DNA of 64,000 bases from Nisaea denitrificans DSM 18348 (GCF_000426505.1 NZ_KE384531.1:1-64000), one strand, 5' to 3'; positions 27,661-36,764 are shown, numbered from the stretch's first letter. Notes: generated from the letters alone by a model not told the origin. Numbers and translations are program-made.

Positions 27661-28854
27661 TCAGATGACCTGGCGGTCGCGCAAGGCCTGGATTTCCTCG
27701 GCGCTCATGCCAAGGCTGCCCAGGATCTCGTCCGTATGCTCGCCATAGGCGGGCGGTGCGGCGGCAAAGGTGCTGGGCGTGCGCGAGAGGGTGATTGGCT
27801 GGGCGACCAGATCGATATCGCCATGCTCGTCTGAATGCACGGTCTTCTGCATGCCGAGATGCTGTACCTGCGGGTCGGCAAAGGTCTGGTCGATGGTGTA
27901 GATCGGGCCTGCCGGGACGCCTTCCTTGTTGAACAGGTCAACCCAGTGTTTCGTGCTCTCGGTGGCGAGCACATCCTGGATAATGGCGTTCAGCGTATCC
28001 CGATTTTCCGACCGTGACGGCGCGGTCTTGTAGTCCGGATTATCCGGCAGGTCCTCGCGGCCGATGACGGCGCAGAACCGGGTCCAGATCTTCTCGCCGG
28101 AAACCGCAATGTTCATGTAGCCGTCGCTGGTCTGGAATACGCCGGTCGGGATGCTGGTCGGGTGGTTGTTGCCCGCCTGCTTCGCGACCTCGCCGCTCAT
28201 GGTCCAGCGCGAGGCCTGGAAGTCGAGCATGAAGATCTGTGCCTGCAGCAGCGAGGTATGGACCCACTGGCCTTTGCCGGAGGCTTCCCGTTCCAGCAGA
28301 GCGACCATGATGCCCTGCGAGGCGAAAATACCGGCGGTCAGGTCTGCCACCGGAATGCCGACCCGCATCGGGCCCTCGCCGGGGGCGCCGGTGATCGACA
28401 TCAGCCCGCCCATGCCCTGCGCGATCTGGTCGAAGCCGGGGCGCTTGGCATAGGGGCCGTCCTGGCCGAAGCCGGATATCGAGGCATAGACCAGACCGGG
28501 ATTGTCCTTCGCCAGTGTTTCGTAATCGATGCCGAGGCGCTGCTTCACGTCGGGCCGGAAATTCTCGACGATGACGTCCGCCGTCTGCACGAGCTTCTTG
28601 AACAGGGCGACCCCATCGGGATCTTTCAGGTTCAGGGTCATCGCCCGCTTGTTGCGATGAAGGTTCTGGAAATCGGAGCCGCTGCGGGCGCCGCCGAGCT
28701 GGTTCCCGGCCTCCATTGCCTCGGGCAATTCGACCTTGATGACATTGGCGCCCCAGTCGGCAAGCTGGCGTACGCAGGTCGGCCCGGAGCGGACGCGTGT
28801 CAGGTCGAGCACGGTGAAACGGGAGAGCGCTTCGGAGGCATGGATGGCGGGCAT
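27661..28854 (-). CDS. CaiB/BaiF family III CoA-transferase
   Basis: 397 residues, full length for the family. The N-terminal LDLTRVRSGPTCVRQLADWG and KVELPE motifs mark the Rossmann part. NLHRNKRAMTLNLK and ENFRPDV are family hallmarks, and the catalytic Asp that forms the aspartyl-CoA anhydride is D171 in GIPVADLTAG. The enzyme moves CoA between carboxylic acids. Its partner may be the crotonase directly downstream, an arrangement reminiscent of carnitine or branched-acid metabolism, but the substrate cannot be read from sequence. The start ATG lies at the edge of a long divergent intergenic region. Confidence 0.9.
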   Translation of the reverse strand: MPAIHASEALSRFTVLDLTRVRSGPTCVRQLADWGANVIKVELPEAMEAGNQLGGARSGSDFQNLHRNKRAMTLNLKDPDGVALFKKLVQTADVIVENFRPDVKQRLGIDYETLAKDNPGLVYASISGFGQDGPYAKRPGFDQIAQGMGGLMSITGAPGEGPMRVGIPVADLTAGIFASQGIMVALLEREASGKGQWVHTSLLQAQIFMLDFQASRWTMSGEVAKQAGNNHPTSIPTGVFQTSDGYMNIAVSGEKIWTRFCAVIGREDLPDNPDYKTAPSRSENRDTLNAIIQDVLATESTKHWVDLFNKEGVPAGPIYTIDQTFADPQVQHLGMQKTVHSDEHGDIDLVAQPITLSRTPSTFAAAPPAYGEHTDEILGSLGMSAEEIQALRDRQVI

Positions 28855-29104
28855 TGTTTACTCCCTGAGAGCTGATTTTTTATCGTTGTTGTCGTTTGAC
28901 GCGCGACTATTTCATCAAGTCGCTCCGTTTGGGATAGAGCGGGCAGGATCGAGTGGATGGAAAAAATACACTCCATGGTCTCGAAATCACCATACGACGT
29001 TCCTATATTTTTCATATACCGGCAGTCCCCGGTAAACCGACTTGGCGGACAGTCCGCCGAGAACTGGTCCCCTTCTCCGGCTCTCTTCGGAGGGCCGGGA
29101 ACTG
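28855..29104. other. Gene-free divergent interval between the CoA-transferase and ccmA
   Basis: No convincing coding sequence. It holds an AT-rich stretch (TATATTTTTCATATA at 29004-29018) that could supply a -10 element. It is followed by short hairpin-capable segments (GGCGGACAGTCCGCC near 29044; CTCCG...CGGAG near 29075) that run into the terminator at 29105-29155. A small RNA or a leader for ccmA is possible. Confidence 0.3.
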
Positions 29105-29155
29105 AAAAAGCGGCGCCGCATCCCCCTCCCCCCAGAGACCGGCGCCGCTTTCTTT
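29105..29155. terminator. Bidirectional intrinsic terminator
   Basis: A perfect 11-base inverted repeat (AAAGCGGCGCC at 29107-29117, complement at 29141-29151) with a 23-base loop. T-rich bases follow on the plus strand (TTTCTTT) and a five-T run on the minus strand. It lies between two divergent genes, so neither neighbour needs a terminator here. Confidence 0.75.
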
Positions 29156-29263
29156 ATGCGAATCCGGAAACTGCCCAGAGAATGCCTTGCGGCACCTTAC
29201 CGCGTTGAGGCGGGCGGCGACCTCCCCTATGGTGTTGGTATTGGGTGCGAGGGCATTGCTTTC

Positions 29264-29977
29264 ATGGAAGTTTTTGGTGATCACCGGTTCGAGGGCAGGG
29301 GGCTCGGCTGCCAGCGAGGCGGCCGCCTTGTATTCGACCGACTGGATTTCACACTCGCCTCCGGTGGGGTGCTGATTCTGAAAGGCCCGAATGGCAGCGG
29401 GAAATCCAGCCTGTTGCGAACCATGGCGACGCTGGTCCGACCGGCACGCGGCGACTTGCTGTGGGACGGTGTTTCGGTCACGGACGATCCTCAATCCCAT
29501 GCCGGGATGCTGCACTATGTCGGGCATGCCGATGCGGCCAAGCCCGCGATGACGGCTGAAGAACTCCTCACATTCTGGTCCGGAATGCGCGGCGCCAACG
29601 GGATATCCGTGGCGGCGGCGCTGGAGCGTTTCGGGATCGGGCATCGCGCGGATTTTCCGGCGCGCTATCTTTCCTCCGGTCAGAAGAGGCGTCTGGCGCT
29701 CGCCCGGCTGCTCGTCAGTGAGGCCCCGCTCTGGATTCTCGACGAGCCGACGGTTGGGCTGGATGTCGATGGGGTCGCGGCATTGGAAGAAGCGATTGCC
29801 GGGCATCGCGCTCGCGGCGGCATGATTGTGGCTGCCACCCATATCCGGTTCGAGACCGGCGATCGTGTTGCCGAGCTTGAGCTTTCGGGTTTCGCCCCGT
29901 CCGCGGGCGATCTCGCAGAGGCCTACGGTGCCCTCGGCGCGGAGCTTCGGGCCGACGCTTTCCGGGACGCGTCATGA
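29264..29977 (+). CDS. ccmA: Cytochrome c biogenesis ATP-binding protein CcmA
   Basis: ATPase of the CcmABCD heme-handling ABC complex, whose ATP hydrolysis releases holo-CcmE. About 237 residues from the ATG at 29264; the open frame extends to 29042 but the extra 74 residues have no family counterpart. Walker A is GPNGSGKSS, the signature LSSGQKRRLALARL and Walker B LWILDEPTVGLD, all in the CcmA style (short loops, no extra domains). A GAGGG ribosome site lies about 10 bases before the chosen ATG. The last four bases overlap the ccmB start, so the two are translationally coupled. First gene of the complete ccm operon. Confidence 0.94.
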   Translation: MEVFGDHRFEGRGLGCQRGGRLVFDRLDFTLASGGVLILKGPNGSGKSSLLRTMATLVRPARGDLLWDGVSVTDDPQSHAGMLHYVGHADAAKPAMTAEELLTFWSGMRGANGISVAAALERFGIGHRADFPARYLSSGQKRRLALARLLVSEAPLWILDEPTVGLDVDGVAALEEAIAGHRARGGMIVAATHIRFETGDRVAELELSGFAPSAGDLAEAYGALGAELRADAFRDAS

Positions 29978-30639
29978 AGTGCTTTTTCGTCCTCGTTCGC
30001 AGGGATCTCTCCCTCGCTCTCCGTCAGGGCAGCGATGCCGCCATGGCGCTGATGTTCTTTGTCATCGTGGTAACCCTGTTCCCGCTCGCTGTCGGCCCGG
30101 AGCCGGGTGTTCTGGAGCGGATCTCTTCCGGTATCGTCTGGGTGGCCGCTCTGCTCGCGGCCATGCTGTCACTCGACCGGATGTTCCAGACCGATTACGA
30201 CGACGGCTCACTTGAGCTGATGCTGCTGACCCCGGTGCCGCTGGAAGTCCTGGTGCTGGCAAAGTGTCTGGCCCACTGGTTGACCACAGGACTGCCGATG
30301 TTGCTGATCGCGCCGTTGCTTGGGGTTTTCATGAATATGCAGACCGAAGCCTTTCCGGTTCTGCTGGCAAGCATGGCGCTGGGCACGCCGGTTCTCAGCC
30401 TGCTTGGCGGGGTTGGTGCGGCGTTGGTGCTCGGCGCGCGGCGGGCGGGAACGCTGGTTGCCCTGCTGGTGCTGCCGCTGACCATTCCGCTGCTGATCTT
30501 CGGGGTGTCGGCGGTAGAGGCCGCTGTTACCGGGCAGTCGGCCAAGGCGCAGCTTTTGATCCTGGGCGCCATGCTGATGGCTTGCCTTCCGCTCGCGCCG
30601 TGGGCGACTGCGGCGGCGCTCAGACAAGCGGCCGGTTGA
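29974..30639 (+). CDS. ccmB: Heme exporter protein CcmB
   Basis: 221 residues, membrane subunit of the CcmABCD complex. Six hydrophobic segments are visible, and the N-terminal FVLVRRDLSLALRQGSDA helix and the FQTDYDDGSLELMLLTPVPL loop are characteristic of CcmB. It starts inside the ccmA stop (ATGA overlap). Length is normal for the family. Confidence 0.94.
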   Translation: MKCFFVLVRRDLSLALRQGSDAAMALMFFVIVVTLFPLAVGPEPGVLERISSGIVWVAALLAAMLSLDRMFQTDYDDGSLELMLLTPVPLEVLVLAKCLAHWLTTGLPMLLIAPLLGVFMNMQTEAFPVLLASMALGTPVLSLLGGVGAALVLGARRAGTLVALLVLPLTIPLLIFGVSAVEAAVTGQSAKAQLLILGAMLMACLPLAPWATAAALRQAAG

Positions 30640-30748
30640 TGTTTTCCGCCGGTTGGTGTTCAAACAAATCTGCGGACGGAAAGAGATGGGGCCAGACCCC
30701 ACGGCCGGACCGATCCATACCGATACGGTATATGGAGGATATGCTCGG

Positions 30749-31474
30749 ATGAACTGGTTCCACTGGCTTGCCAATCCGGCGCGCTTCATGCGTTTTGCCG
30801 CCCGGCTGCAGCCCTGGATTATGGCGCTCGGTCTTTTGACTGGCGCTGCTGGTTTCTATTTTGCGCTGTTCGCCTCGCCGGCGGATTACCAGCAGGGCGA
30901 GACCGTGCGCATCATGTATGTGCACGTACCGTCGGCCTGGATGGCGATGTTCATCTATGTGGTGATGGCCGCTGCGGCGGGCAGTTTTCTGATCTGGAAG
31001 CATCCGTTGGCCGATGTCGCGGCCCAGGCCGCCGCGCCGGTCGGGGCAGGTTTCACCCTGATGGCACTGATCACGGGCTCCCTCTGGGGCCAGCCGATGT
31101 GGGGCACATGGTGGGTCTGGGATGCGAGGCTGACCTCCGTTCTGATCCTGTTCTTCCTTTATCTCGGCTATATCGCCCTGGTGAATGCCTTCGACGATCC
31201 GGAACGTGGCTCCAAGGCGGGCGCAATTCTGCTGTTGGTTGGCGTGGTGAACATCCCGATCATCAAGTTCTCCGTCGACTGGTGGAACACGTTGCATCAG
31301 CCGGCGAGCGTGGCGCGGATGGACGGGCCGTCCATCGATCCGTCGATGTTGTTGCCGCTGTTGCTGATGGCCGCCGCCTTCAAGCTTTACTTCCTGTATC
31401 TCTTGATTGTGCGCATGCGTGGTGAGCTGATGGCCCGACGCATCCGCCTGCTGCACCTGTCAGACGTGTCCTGA
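30749..31474 (+). CDS. ccmC: Heme exporter/heme-handling protein CcmC
   Basis: About 241 residues and six transmembrane segments. The periplasmic WWD motif reads MWGTWWVWDARLTS, and flanking His residues (VHVPSAWM region; WWNTLHQPAS) are in the positions that ligate heme. CcmC loads heme onto CcmE. The frame is open from 30653, but the ATG at 30749 has GGAGG 10 bases upstream and gives the standard N-terminus (MNWFHWLANPARF). A 109-base gap separates it from ccmB, the longest in the front half of the operon, and includes a short ATACCG/CGGTAT inverted repeat. Confidence 0.94.
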   Translation: MNWFHWLANPARFMRFAARLQPWIMALGLLTGAAGFYFALFASPADYQQGETVRIMYVHVPSAWMAMFIYVVMAAAAGSFLIWKHPLADVAAQAAAPVGAGFTLMALITGSLWGQPMWGTWWVWDARLTSVLILFFLYLGYIALVNAFDDPERGSKAGAILLLVGVVNIPIIKFSVDWWNTLHQPASVARMDGPSIDPSMLLPLLLMAAAFKLYFLYLLIVRMRGELMARRIRLLHLSDVS

Positions 31475-31604
31475 CGGTGGCGCCGACTGATCGCGTTGTG
31501 ATTGCCCGCGACTTCACGTCGCTTTGACCGATTTTGGAATTAATCTAAATTCCAGGTGTTGATGAACGGTTTGCTGGAGCAAGGCCATTCAGGAATTTCT
31601 CGAA

Positions 31605-31796
31605 ATGGGTGGATACGCGACCTATGTCTGGTCGTCCTACGGAGTGGTCGTGGTGATGCTTGCCGTGATGCTGATCTCCTCAGTTATCGGGGGTCGGACA
31701 CGGGATCGCGAATTAACCGCTCTGGAAGAGCGGGTGGGGCCCCGGCGACAACGCCGCCAGCAGAACGATCCAGAGGATACGCGCCATGACGCCTAA
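31605..31796 (+). CDS. ccmD: Heme exporter protein CcmD
   Basis: Small single-pass subunit that stabilises CcmC-CcmE and helps release holo-CcmE. It has the hallmark start MGGYATYVWSSYG, one transmembrane segment and a basic/acidic tail with RDRELTALEERVG. The ATG at 31605 gives 63 residues. Homologues usually begin 4-6 residues earlier (consensus like MxEFLxMGGY); here the upstream codons read IQEFLE, with ATT in the start position at 31587 and GGAG 7 bases before it. No ATG, GTG or TTG is available there. It overlaps ccmE by 11 bases. Confidence 0.9.
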   Translation: MGGYATYVWSSYGVVVVMLAVMLISSVIGGRTRDRELTALEERVGPRRQRRQQNDPEDTRHDA

Positions 31797-32232
31797 ACGC
31801 CGCCGCCTATCCATTGTCCTGATCGGCCTTGCCATGCTCGGCACGGCGGCGGCACTCGTGCTGACCGCGTTCGAGGATAATCTCGTCTTTTTCTTCAGTC
31901 CGACGGATCTCGCCGAAAAGGATGTCGGGGCGGACCGTCGTATCCGGATTGGTGGCATGGTCGAGGATGGTAGCTGGAAGAAGTACGAGGAGGGGCTGCG
32001 CTCCGAATTTGTTGTCACCGATTTTCAGAATGCGGTGAAAGTGGTCTATCGCGGCTCCCTGCCGGACCTGTTCCGGGAAGGGCAGGGCGTGGTGGCAGAG
32101 GGCAAGTTCAACGGCACCGTCTTCACCGCCAGCGAAGTGCTGGCCAAACATGATGAGAATTACATGCCGCGCGAGGTTGCCGACGCATTGAAGAAATCCG
32201 GCCGCTGGAAAGAAGGGGAGGAGGCGAAATGA
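31786..32232 (+). CDS. ccmE: Cytochrome c maturation protein CcmE (periplasmic heme chaperone)
   Basis: 148 residues: a basic cytoplasmic N-terminus, one transmembrane anchor (about 9-28) and a beta-barrel OB-fold domain. The covalent heme-binding His is H122, in LAKHDENYMP, with Tyr126 as the conserved axial ligand. It carries heme from CcmC to CcmF. It overlaps both ccmD (11 bases) and ccmF (4 bases), so translation is tightly linked. Confidence 0.95.
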   Translation: MTPKRRRLSIVLIGLAMLGTAAALVLTAFEDNLVFFFSPTDLAEKDVGADRRIRIGGMVEDGSWKKYEEGLRSEFVVTDFQNAVKVVYRGSLPDLFREGQGVVAEGKFNGTVFTASEVLAKHDENYMPREVADALKKSGRWKEGEEAK

Positions 32233-34223
32233 TCGCTGAGATCGGGCATTACGCCCTCGTTCTTGCCTTCTTCGTTGCGATTGCGCAGGTCGTCGTGCCG
32301 ATGTACGGCGCGGCCAGGCGGGATGCTGCTCTGATGGGCTTCGCCGCGCCCGCCGCCTCCGCTCAATTCCTGTGCATTTCGATCGCTTTCGGCGCGCTGA
32401 TGCGCGCCTACATTACCTCGGACTTCTCGGTCGCCAACGTGGCGCAGAATTCCCACAGCCTGAAGCCGTTGCTCTACAAGATCTCCGGCGTCTGGGGGAA
32501 CCACGAAGGCTCGATGGTGTTCTGGGTGCTGATTCTGGCTCTGTTCGGCTTTGCGGTTGCCGCCTTTGGCCGGCAGTTGCCGGACACGCTGAAGGCCCGT
32601 GTGATCTCTATTCAGGGCCTGATCGGGCTCGCCTTCCTTGGCTTCATCCTGCTGACCTCGAACCCGTTCGAGCGGCTCGATCCGGCGCCGCTCGACGGTC
32701 GCGACCTCAACCCGCTGTTGCAGGATCCGGGTCTCGCCTTCCATCCACCGATGCTCTACATCGGCTATGTCGGTTTCTCACTGGCCTTTTCCTTTGCCAT
32801 GGCAGCGCTGATCGAGGGCCGGGTCGACCCGGCCTGGGCCCGCTGGGTGCGGCCCTGGACTCTCGCCGCCTGGACCTTCCTGACCGCCGGCATCACGCTC
32901 GGCAGCTGGTGGGCCTATTACGAGCTTGGCTGGGGCGGCTGGTGGTTCTGGGACCCGGTCGAGAATGCCAGTTTCATGCCCTGGCTCGCTGGCACGGCGC
33001 TGCTGCATTCCGCCATCGTGGTGGAAAAGCGAGATGCGCTGAAGGCATGGACCATCCTGCTCGCCATCATCACATTCTCGCTGAGCCTGATGGGCACGTT
33101 CCTGGTGCGCTCCGGCATCTTGACGTCGGTGCATGCCTTCGCTGTCGATCCCGAGCGCGGTCTTTTCATCCTCGGCATCCTGATCGTCGCGGTCGGTGGC
33201 TCGCTCACGCTCTTTGCCATTCGCGCACCCGCGCTGAAGGCCGGCGGCCTGTTCGTGCCGGTGAGCCGGGAAGGTGGGCTGGTGCTGAACAATCTGATCC
33301 TGAGCGTGGCGACGGTGACTGTCTTTATCGGCACGCTCTATCCGTTGTTCCTGGATGCGATGACCGGCGACAAGGTGTCGGTAGGTGCACCTTTCTTCAA
33401 TGCGACCTTCGTGCCGGTGATGATCCCGCTTCTGGTCCTGCTGGCCATTGGTCCACTGTTGCCCTGGAAGCGCGGTAATCTCCGCGCGGCCGTCGAAAAG
33501 CTCTGGGTCAGTGCGCTCTTCACGGTCGTGGTCGCGGGCGGAATTCTGGTGCTGGAAGAAGGCGCGCCCTTGGCGCCGGTGCTCGGCTTTGGTTTTGCTG
33601 CCTGGGTGGCGGGCGGTGTCGTGACTGAATTGGCTGAACGGATCCGCCTGTTCCGGATACCGCTCGGCGACAGTATCAGGCGTCTCTTCAATCTTCCCGG
33701 CGCCGCCTATGGCATGAGCCTTGCTCATATAGGCATGGCGGTATTCATTTGCGGCGCTACAGGCGAGATGAACTGGACCCGGGAGCTGGTCGCAACGGCG
33801 CGGGCCGGAGATACCTTGACCCTCGGCCAGTACGAGCTGGTACTGGAGAAAGTCGAGCGCAGCCAGGGCCCGAACTATTTCCGCGATATGGCGACGCTGA
33901 AGGTCAGCAAGGATGGTGTGCCATACGCTACCCTGCATCCGGAACGGCGGCTCTATCCGGTGCAGCAGATGCCGACCACCGAAGCGGCCATCCGCTCCAG
34001 CATTTCCGGCGACCTTTATGTTGCCATCGGTGAAGGCAGTGACCAGGGCGGCTACATTGTCCGGGTCTGGGTCAAGCCGCTGGTGCCGTGGATCTGGACC
34101 GGCGCCATGCTGATGGTCCTCGGCGGGCTGTTTTCGCTGTCGGACCGCCGCTTGCGCATCGGTGCGCCGAAACGTTCGAAGCGACCCGCGGCCCGACCGG
34201 CCGTGACGGAGGCAGGAGACTGA
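32229..34223 (+). CDS. ccmF: Cytochrome c heme lyase subunit CcmF
   Basis: 664 residues with about 15 transmembrane segments. The WWD heme-binding motif is WGGWWFWDPVENASFMPWL, and the NHEGSMVFW and AFHPPMLYIGYVGFS segments are conserved in CcmF. It ligates heme from CcmE to the CXXCH cysteines of apocytochromes together with CcmH and CcmI. The C-terminal periplasmic domain (about residues 510-625) is intact. Length is normal. Confidence 0.96.
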   Translation: MIAEIGHYALVLAFFVAIAQVVVPMYGAARRDAALMGFAAPAASAQFLCISIAFGALMRAYITSDFSVANVAQNSHSLKPLLYKISGVWGNHEGSMVFWVLILALFGFAVAAFGRQLPDTLKARVISIQGLIGLAFLGFILLTSNPFERLDPAPLDGRDLNPLLQDPGLAFHPPMLYIGYVGFSLAFSFAMAALIEGRVDPAWARWVRPWTLAAWTFLTAGITLGSWWAYYELGWGGWWFWDPVENASFMPWLAGTALLHSAIVVEKRDALKAWTILLAIITFSLSLMGTFLVRSGILTSVHAFAVDPERGLFILGILIVAVGGSLTLFAIRAPALKAGGLFVPVSREGGLVLNNLILSVATVTVFIGTLYPLFLDAMTGDKVSVGAPFFNATFVPVMIPLLVLLAIGPLLPWKRGNLRAAVEKLWVSALFTVVVAGGILVLEEGAPLAPVLGFGFAAWVAGGVVTELAERIRLFRIPLGDSIRRLFNLPGAAYGMSLAHIGMAVFICGATGEMNWTRELVATARAGDTLTLGQYELVLEKVERSQGPNYFRDMATLKVSKDGVPYATLHPERRLYPVQQMPTTEAAIRSSISGDLYVAIGEGSDQGGYIVRVWVKPLVPWIWTGAMLMVLGGLFSLSDRRLRIGAPKRSKRPAARPAVTEAGD

Positions 34224-34224
34224 G

Positions 34225-34773
34225 ATGCTGAACCGGCTGCTCTTCCTCTTGCCTCTGCTGATCTTTGCGGTGATCGCCGGCTATTTCACGGTGCCGATCC
34301 TGACCAAGAAAGACCCGCATATCCTGCCGTCCGTAATGATCGACAAGCCGGCGCCGCCGCATGATCTAGGACCCCTGCTTGAGGGCAAGCCCGGGGTAGG
34401 TCCGGAGGCGCTTCGGGGCGAAGTGAAGCTGGTCAATTTCTTCGCTTCCTGGTGCGGGCCCTGCCGGCTAGAGCATCCGATCCTGATGCGGCTTGCCGCA
34501 GAGACCGATCTGCCGCTTGTCGGTATCAACTACAAGGACCAGCGGGACGCGGCTCTTGTCTGGCTGCGCGAGCTGGGTGATCCGTTCGGACGGATCGGCG
34601 TCGACGGGGACGGCCGTGCCGCCATCGACTGGGGCGTCTATGGCGTGCCTGAAACCTATGTCGTCGATGCGGGTGGGCATATCCGCTACCGGCATGTCGG
34701 CCCGCTGACTGCTCAAGCCCTGAAGGAGACGATCCTGCCGATGGTCGAACATTTGAGAGCGGCCAAAGGATGA
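34225..34773 (+). CDS. ccmG: Thiol:disulfide interchange protein CcmG/DsbE
   Basis: 182 residues: an N-terminal membrane anchor (about 5-24) and a thioredoxin fold. The reducing active site is C77-G-P-C80 in FFASWCGPC, and the cis-Pro loop reads GVPETYVVDAGG. It keeps apocytochrome and CcmH thiols reduced in the periplasm. It starts one base after the ccmF stop and overlaps ccmH by 4 bases. Confidence 0.95.
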   Translation: MLNRLLFLLPLLIFAVIAGYFTVPILTKKDPHILPSVMIDKPAPPHDLGPLLEGKPGVGPEALRGEVKLVNFFASWCGPCRLEHPILMRLAAETDLPLVGINYKDQRDAALVWLRELGDPFGRIGVDGDGRAAIDWGVYGVPETYVVDAGGHIRYRHVGPLTAQALKETILPMVEHLRAAKG

Positions 34774-35252
34774 TCCGTTCCATAATTATGGCGCTGCTTG
34801 TTGCCGTTCTGACCGCGCCTGCTTTTGCGGTGGAGCCGGGCGAGATGCTGAAGGATCCCGCGCTCGAAGCGCGTGCGCGTGAACTCAGCAAGGAAATCCG
34901 CTGCCTCGTTTGTCAGAACCAGTCGATTGATGACAGCAATGCCGGGCTTGCCAAAGACCTCCGTGTGATCTTGCGGGAACGTCTCGTCGCCGGTGACAGC
35001 GACAGCGAGATCAAGACCTTCCTGGTCGAGCGTTATGGCGATTTCGTGCTGCTGAAGCCGCCGGTCAAGGCGGAAACACTGTTCCTCTGGTACGGGCCGT
35101 TCGCCATCGGCGTCCTGGGCGCCATCGGTGTTGCCGTGTTTCTGTTGCGGCGGCGGGATGGCAGTGCCGTCAACGAGGCGCCGGTGCCTTTGACGGACGA
35201 TGAACGCAAGCGGATCGACGTATTATTGTCTGAGCAGGATCGGAAAGCCTGA
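34770..35252 (+). CDS. ccmH: Cytochrome c-type biogenesis protein CcmH
   Basis: 160 residues, with a cleavable signal peptide ending near AFA at residue 20. The LRCXXC-type motif here reads IRCLVCQNQSIDDSNA (C45, C48), and DLRVILRERLVAG completes the three-helix domain. One C-terminal transmembrane segment follows (about 100-122). CcmH presents reduced apocytochrome cysteines to CcmF. This is the short form, with the TPR part encoded separately as ccmI. Its stop shares a base with the ccmI start. Confidence 0.94.
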   Translation: MIRSIIMALLVAVLTAPAFAVEPGEMLKDPALEARARELSKEIRCLVCQNQSIDDSNAGLAKDLRVILRERLVAGDSDSEIKTFLVERYGDFVLLKPPVKAETLFLWYGPFAIGVLGAIGVAVFLLRRRDGSAVNEAPVPLTDDERKRIDVLLSEQDRKA

Positions 35253-36763
35253 TGATTTTTTGGGTCTTTGCCGGAGTTCTGACATTCGGCGTTGTCTTGC
35301 TGCTGTTGTGGCCGGTCCTCTCTGCCGGGGTCGATGACGGCGATGAACAGGAAGCAGGCGCGGAAGCGCTGGCGGTTTATCGCGATCAGTTGCAGGAGCT
35401 GGAGCGCGATCTCGATGCGGGTCGCCTCGGCGCCGAGGAGTTCGAAGCAGCAAAGCTTGAGGTTGAGCGCCGCATGCTGGCCGCAGCGGCGGAGCAGGAG
35501 AAATCCGCGGCCGCATCGCCGCAATCGGTCCGCAAACGCCGGTTGGCGGCGTCCGTTCTGGTGATTTTCGCGGTCCCTGCCGGTGCGCTTCTAACCTACG
35601 TCTCCGTTGGCAATCCCAGTATGCGGGATTTGCCGTTGGCCGGACGCAGTGACGGGGCGGGAACCCAGGCTCTTGCCGAAAACCCAGGAACTCCAGCATC
35701 CGGTCAGGGTGGCGCAAGCGCTCCACAGCAGGAGCAGCCTGGTGTCTCGGATATGGTGGCGGGGCTGGAAGCCAAGCTGGCGAAAAACCCGGACGATGGT
35801 GACGGCTGGGCCCTGCTGGGTCGTTCCTACATGGTGACGGAACGCTATGACGATGCGGTGAAGGCCTATGGCAAGGCGCTCGCGCTGGTGCCGGACAATC
35901 TGCAGCTAATGGCCGCGCGGGGTGAGGCGATGGTGCTCGCTGCCGACGGCATGGTGCCGCCAGCCGCCGTCGAGGACTTCCGCGATGTCAATTTGAGCCA
36001 ACCTCTGGAGCCGCGCGCCCGCTACTATCTTGGGCTCGCCCGCAGTCAGGCCGCGGACGCAGCCGGCGCATTGAAATGGTGGATCGCACTGGAAGCGGAC
36101 ACACCGCCCGGTGCCCCATGGGAAGCACTGGTGACCCAGCGGATCGACGAGATCGGGACGGAAACCGGTATCGATGTGGCGTCCCTCAGGGAGGCTGAGC
36201 GGAAGAGAAGGCCGGAGCGGCCACAACAAATGGCCACGCCGATGCCGAACGCGCCGTCCGCCAGTGTGGCTCCGGGGCCGACCGCCGATGACGTGGCTGC
36301 TGCGCAGGACATGAACAGTGAAGACCGGTCTGCAATGATCCAGTCGATGGTCGATCGTCTGGCGGGCCGTCTCGAAGAAGAGCCGGATGACCTCGAGGGC
36401 TGGCTTCGCCTCGCCCGCGCCTATGACGTTCTCGGCAAGACCGAGGAAGCGAAGAACGCACACGCCAATGCCGCGCGGCTGGCGCCTGATGATCTGGATA
36501 TCCAGCTGTCCTATGCTCGCGCCCTGTTCCCGCCGGGTACTCCGGAGACGGGCATGACGGATGAATTCGTCTCGCTGGTTGCGCATATCCGCGCATTGGC
36601 ACCGGCGAACCCGGATGGCCTCTTCTATGGAGGGCTCGTCGCGTACAGAAAAGGCGATGCTGCAGCTGCGAAAAAGCTATGGGGCGATCTGCTGGCACTG
36701 ATGGGCCCCGATGCGCCCGCTCGCGGAATGCTGGAAGCCCGGATCAAGGCGCTCGGCGGATAG
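35252..36763 (+). CDS. ccmI: Cytochrome c-type biogenesis protein CcmI (TPR)
   Basis: 503 residues. Two transmembrane segments near the N-terminus (about 2-23 and 93-115) flank a cytoplasmic leucine-zipper-like helix (VYRDQLQELERDLDAGRL). A periplasmic region with two TPR blocks follows (about 170-300 and 365-500; GWALLGRSYMVTERYDDAV and GWLRLARAYDVLGKTEEAK), joined by a Pro/Ala-rich linker. CcmI chaperones the C-terminus of apocytochromes to CcmFH. It is the last gene of the operon, and an inverted repeat follows within 2 bases. Confidence 0.93.
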   Translation: MIFWVFAGVLTFGVVLLLLWPVLSAGVDDGDEQEAGAEALAVYRDQLQELERDLDAGRLGAEEFEAAKLEVERRMLAAAAEQEKSAAASPQSVRKRRLAASVLVIFAVPAGALLTYVSVGNPSMRDLPLAGRSDGAGTQALAENPGTPASGQGGASAPQQEQPGVSDMVAGLEAKLAKNPDDGDGWALLGRSYMVTERYDDAVKAYGKALALVPDNLQLMAARGEAMVLAADGMVPPAAVEDFRDVNLSQPLEPRARYYLGLARSQAADAAGALKWWIALEADTPPGAPWEALVTQRIDEIGTETGIDVASLREAERKRRPERPQQMATPMPNAPSASVAPGPTADDVAAAQDMNSEDRSAMIQSMVDRLAGRLEEEPDDLEGWLRLARAYDVLGKTEEAKNAHANAARLAPDDLDIQLSYARALFPPGTPETGMTDEFVSLVAHIRALAPANPDGLFYGGLVAYRKGDAAAAKKLWGDLLALMGPDAPARGMLEARIKALGG

Positions 36764-36764
36764 G

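Noticed and set aside
29042-29263. 74-codon N-terminal extension of ccmA
   Set aside because: It reads through the terminator hairpin at 29105-29155 and has no counterpart in CcmA. The ATG at 29264 has a ribosome site and the normal N-terminus.
32778-33938. 386-codon minus-strand open frame opposite ccmF
   Set aside because: Shadow of CcmF; composition is Gln/His/Arg-rich without structure.
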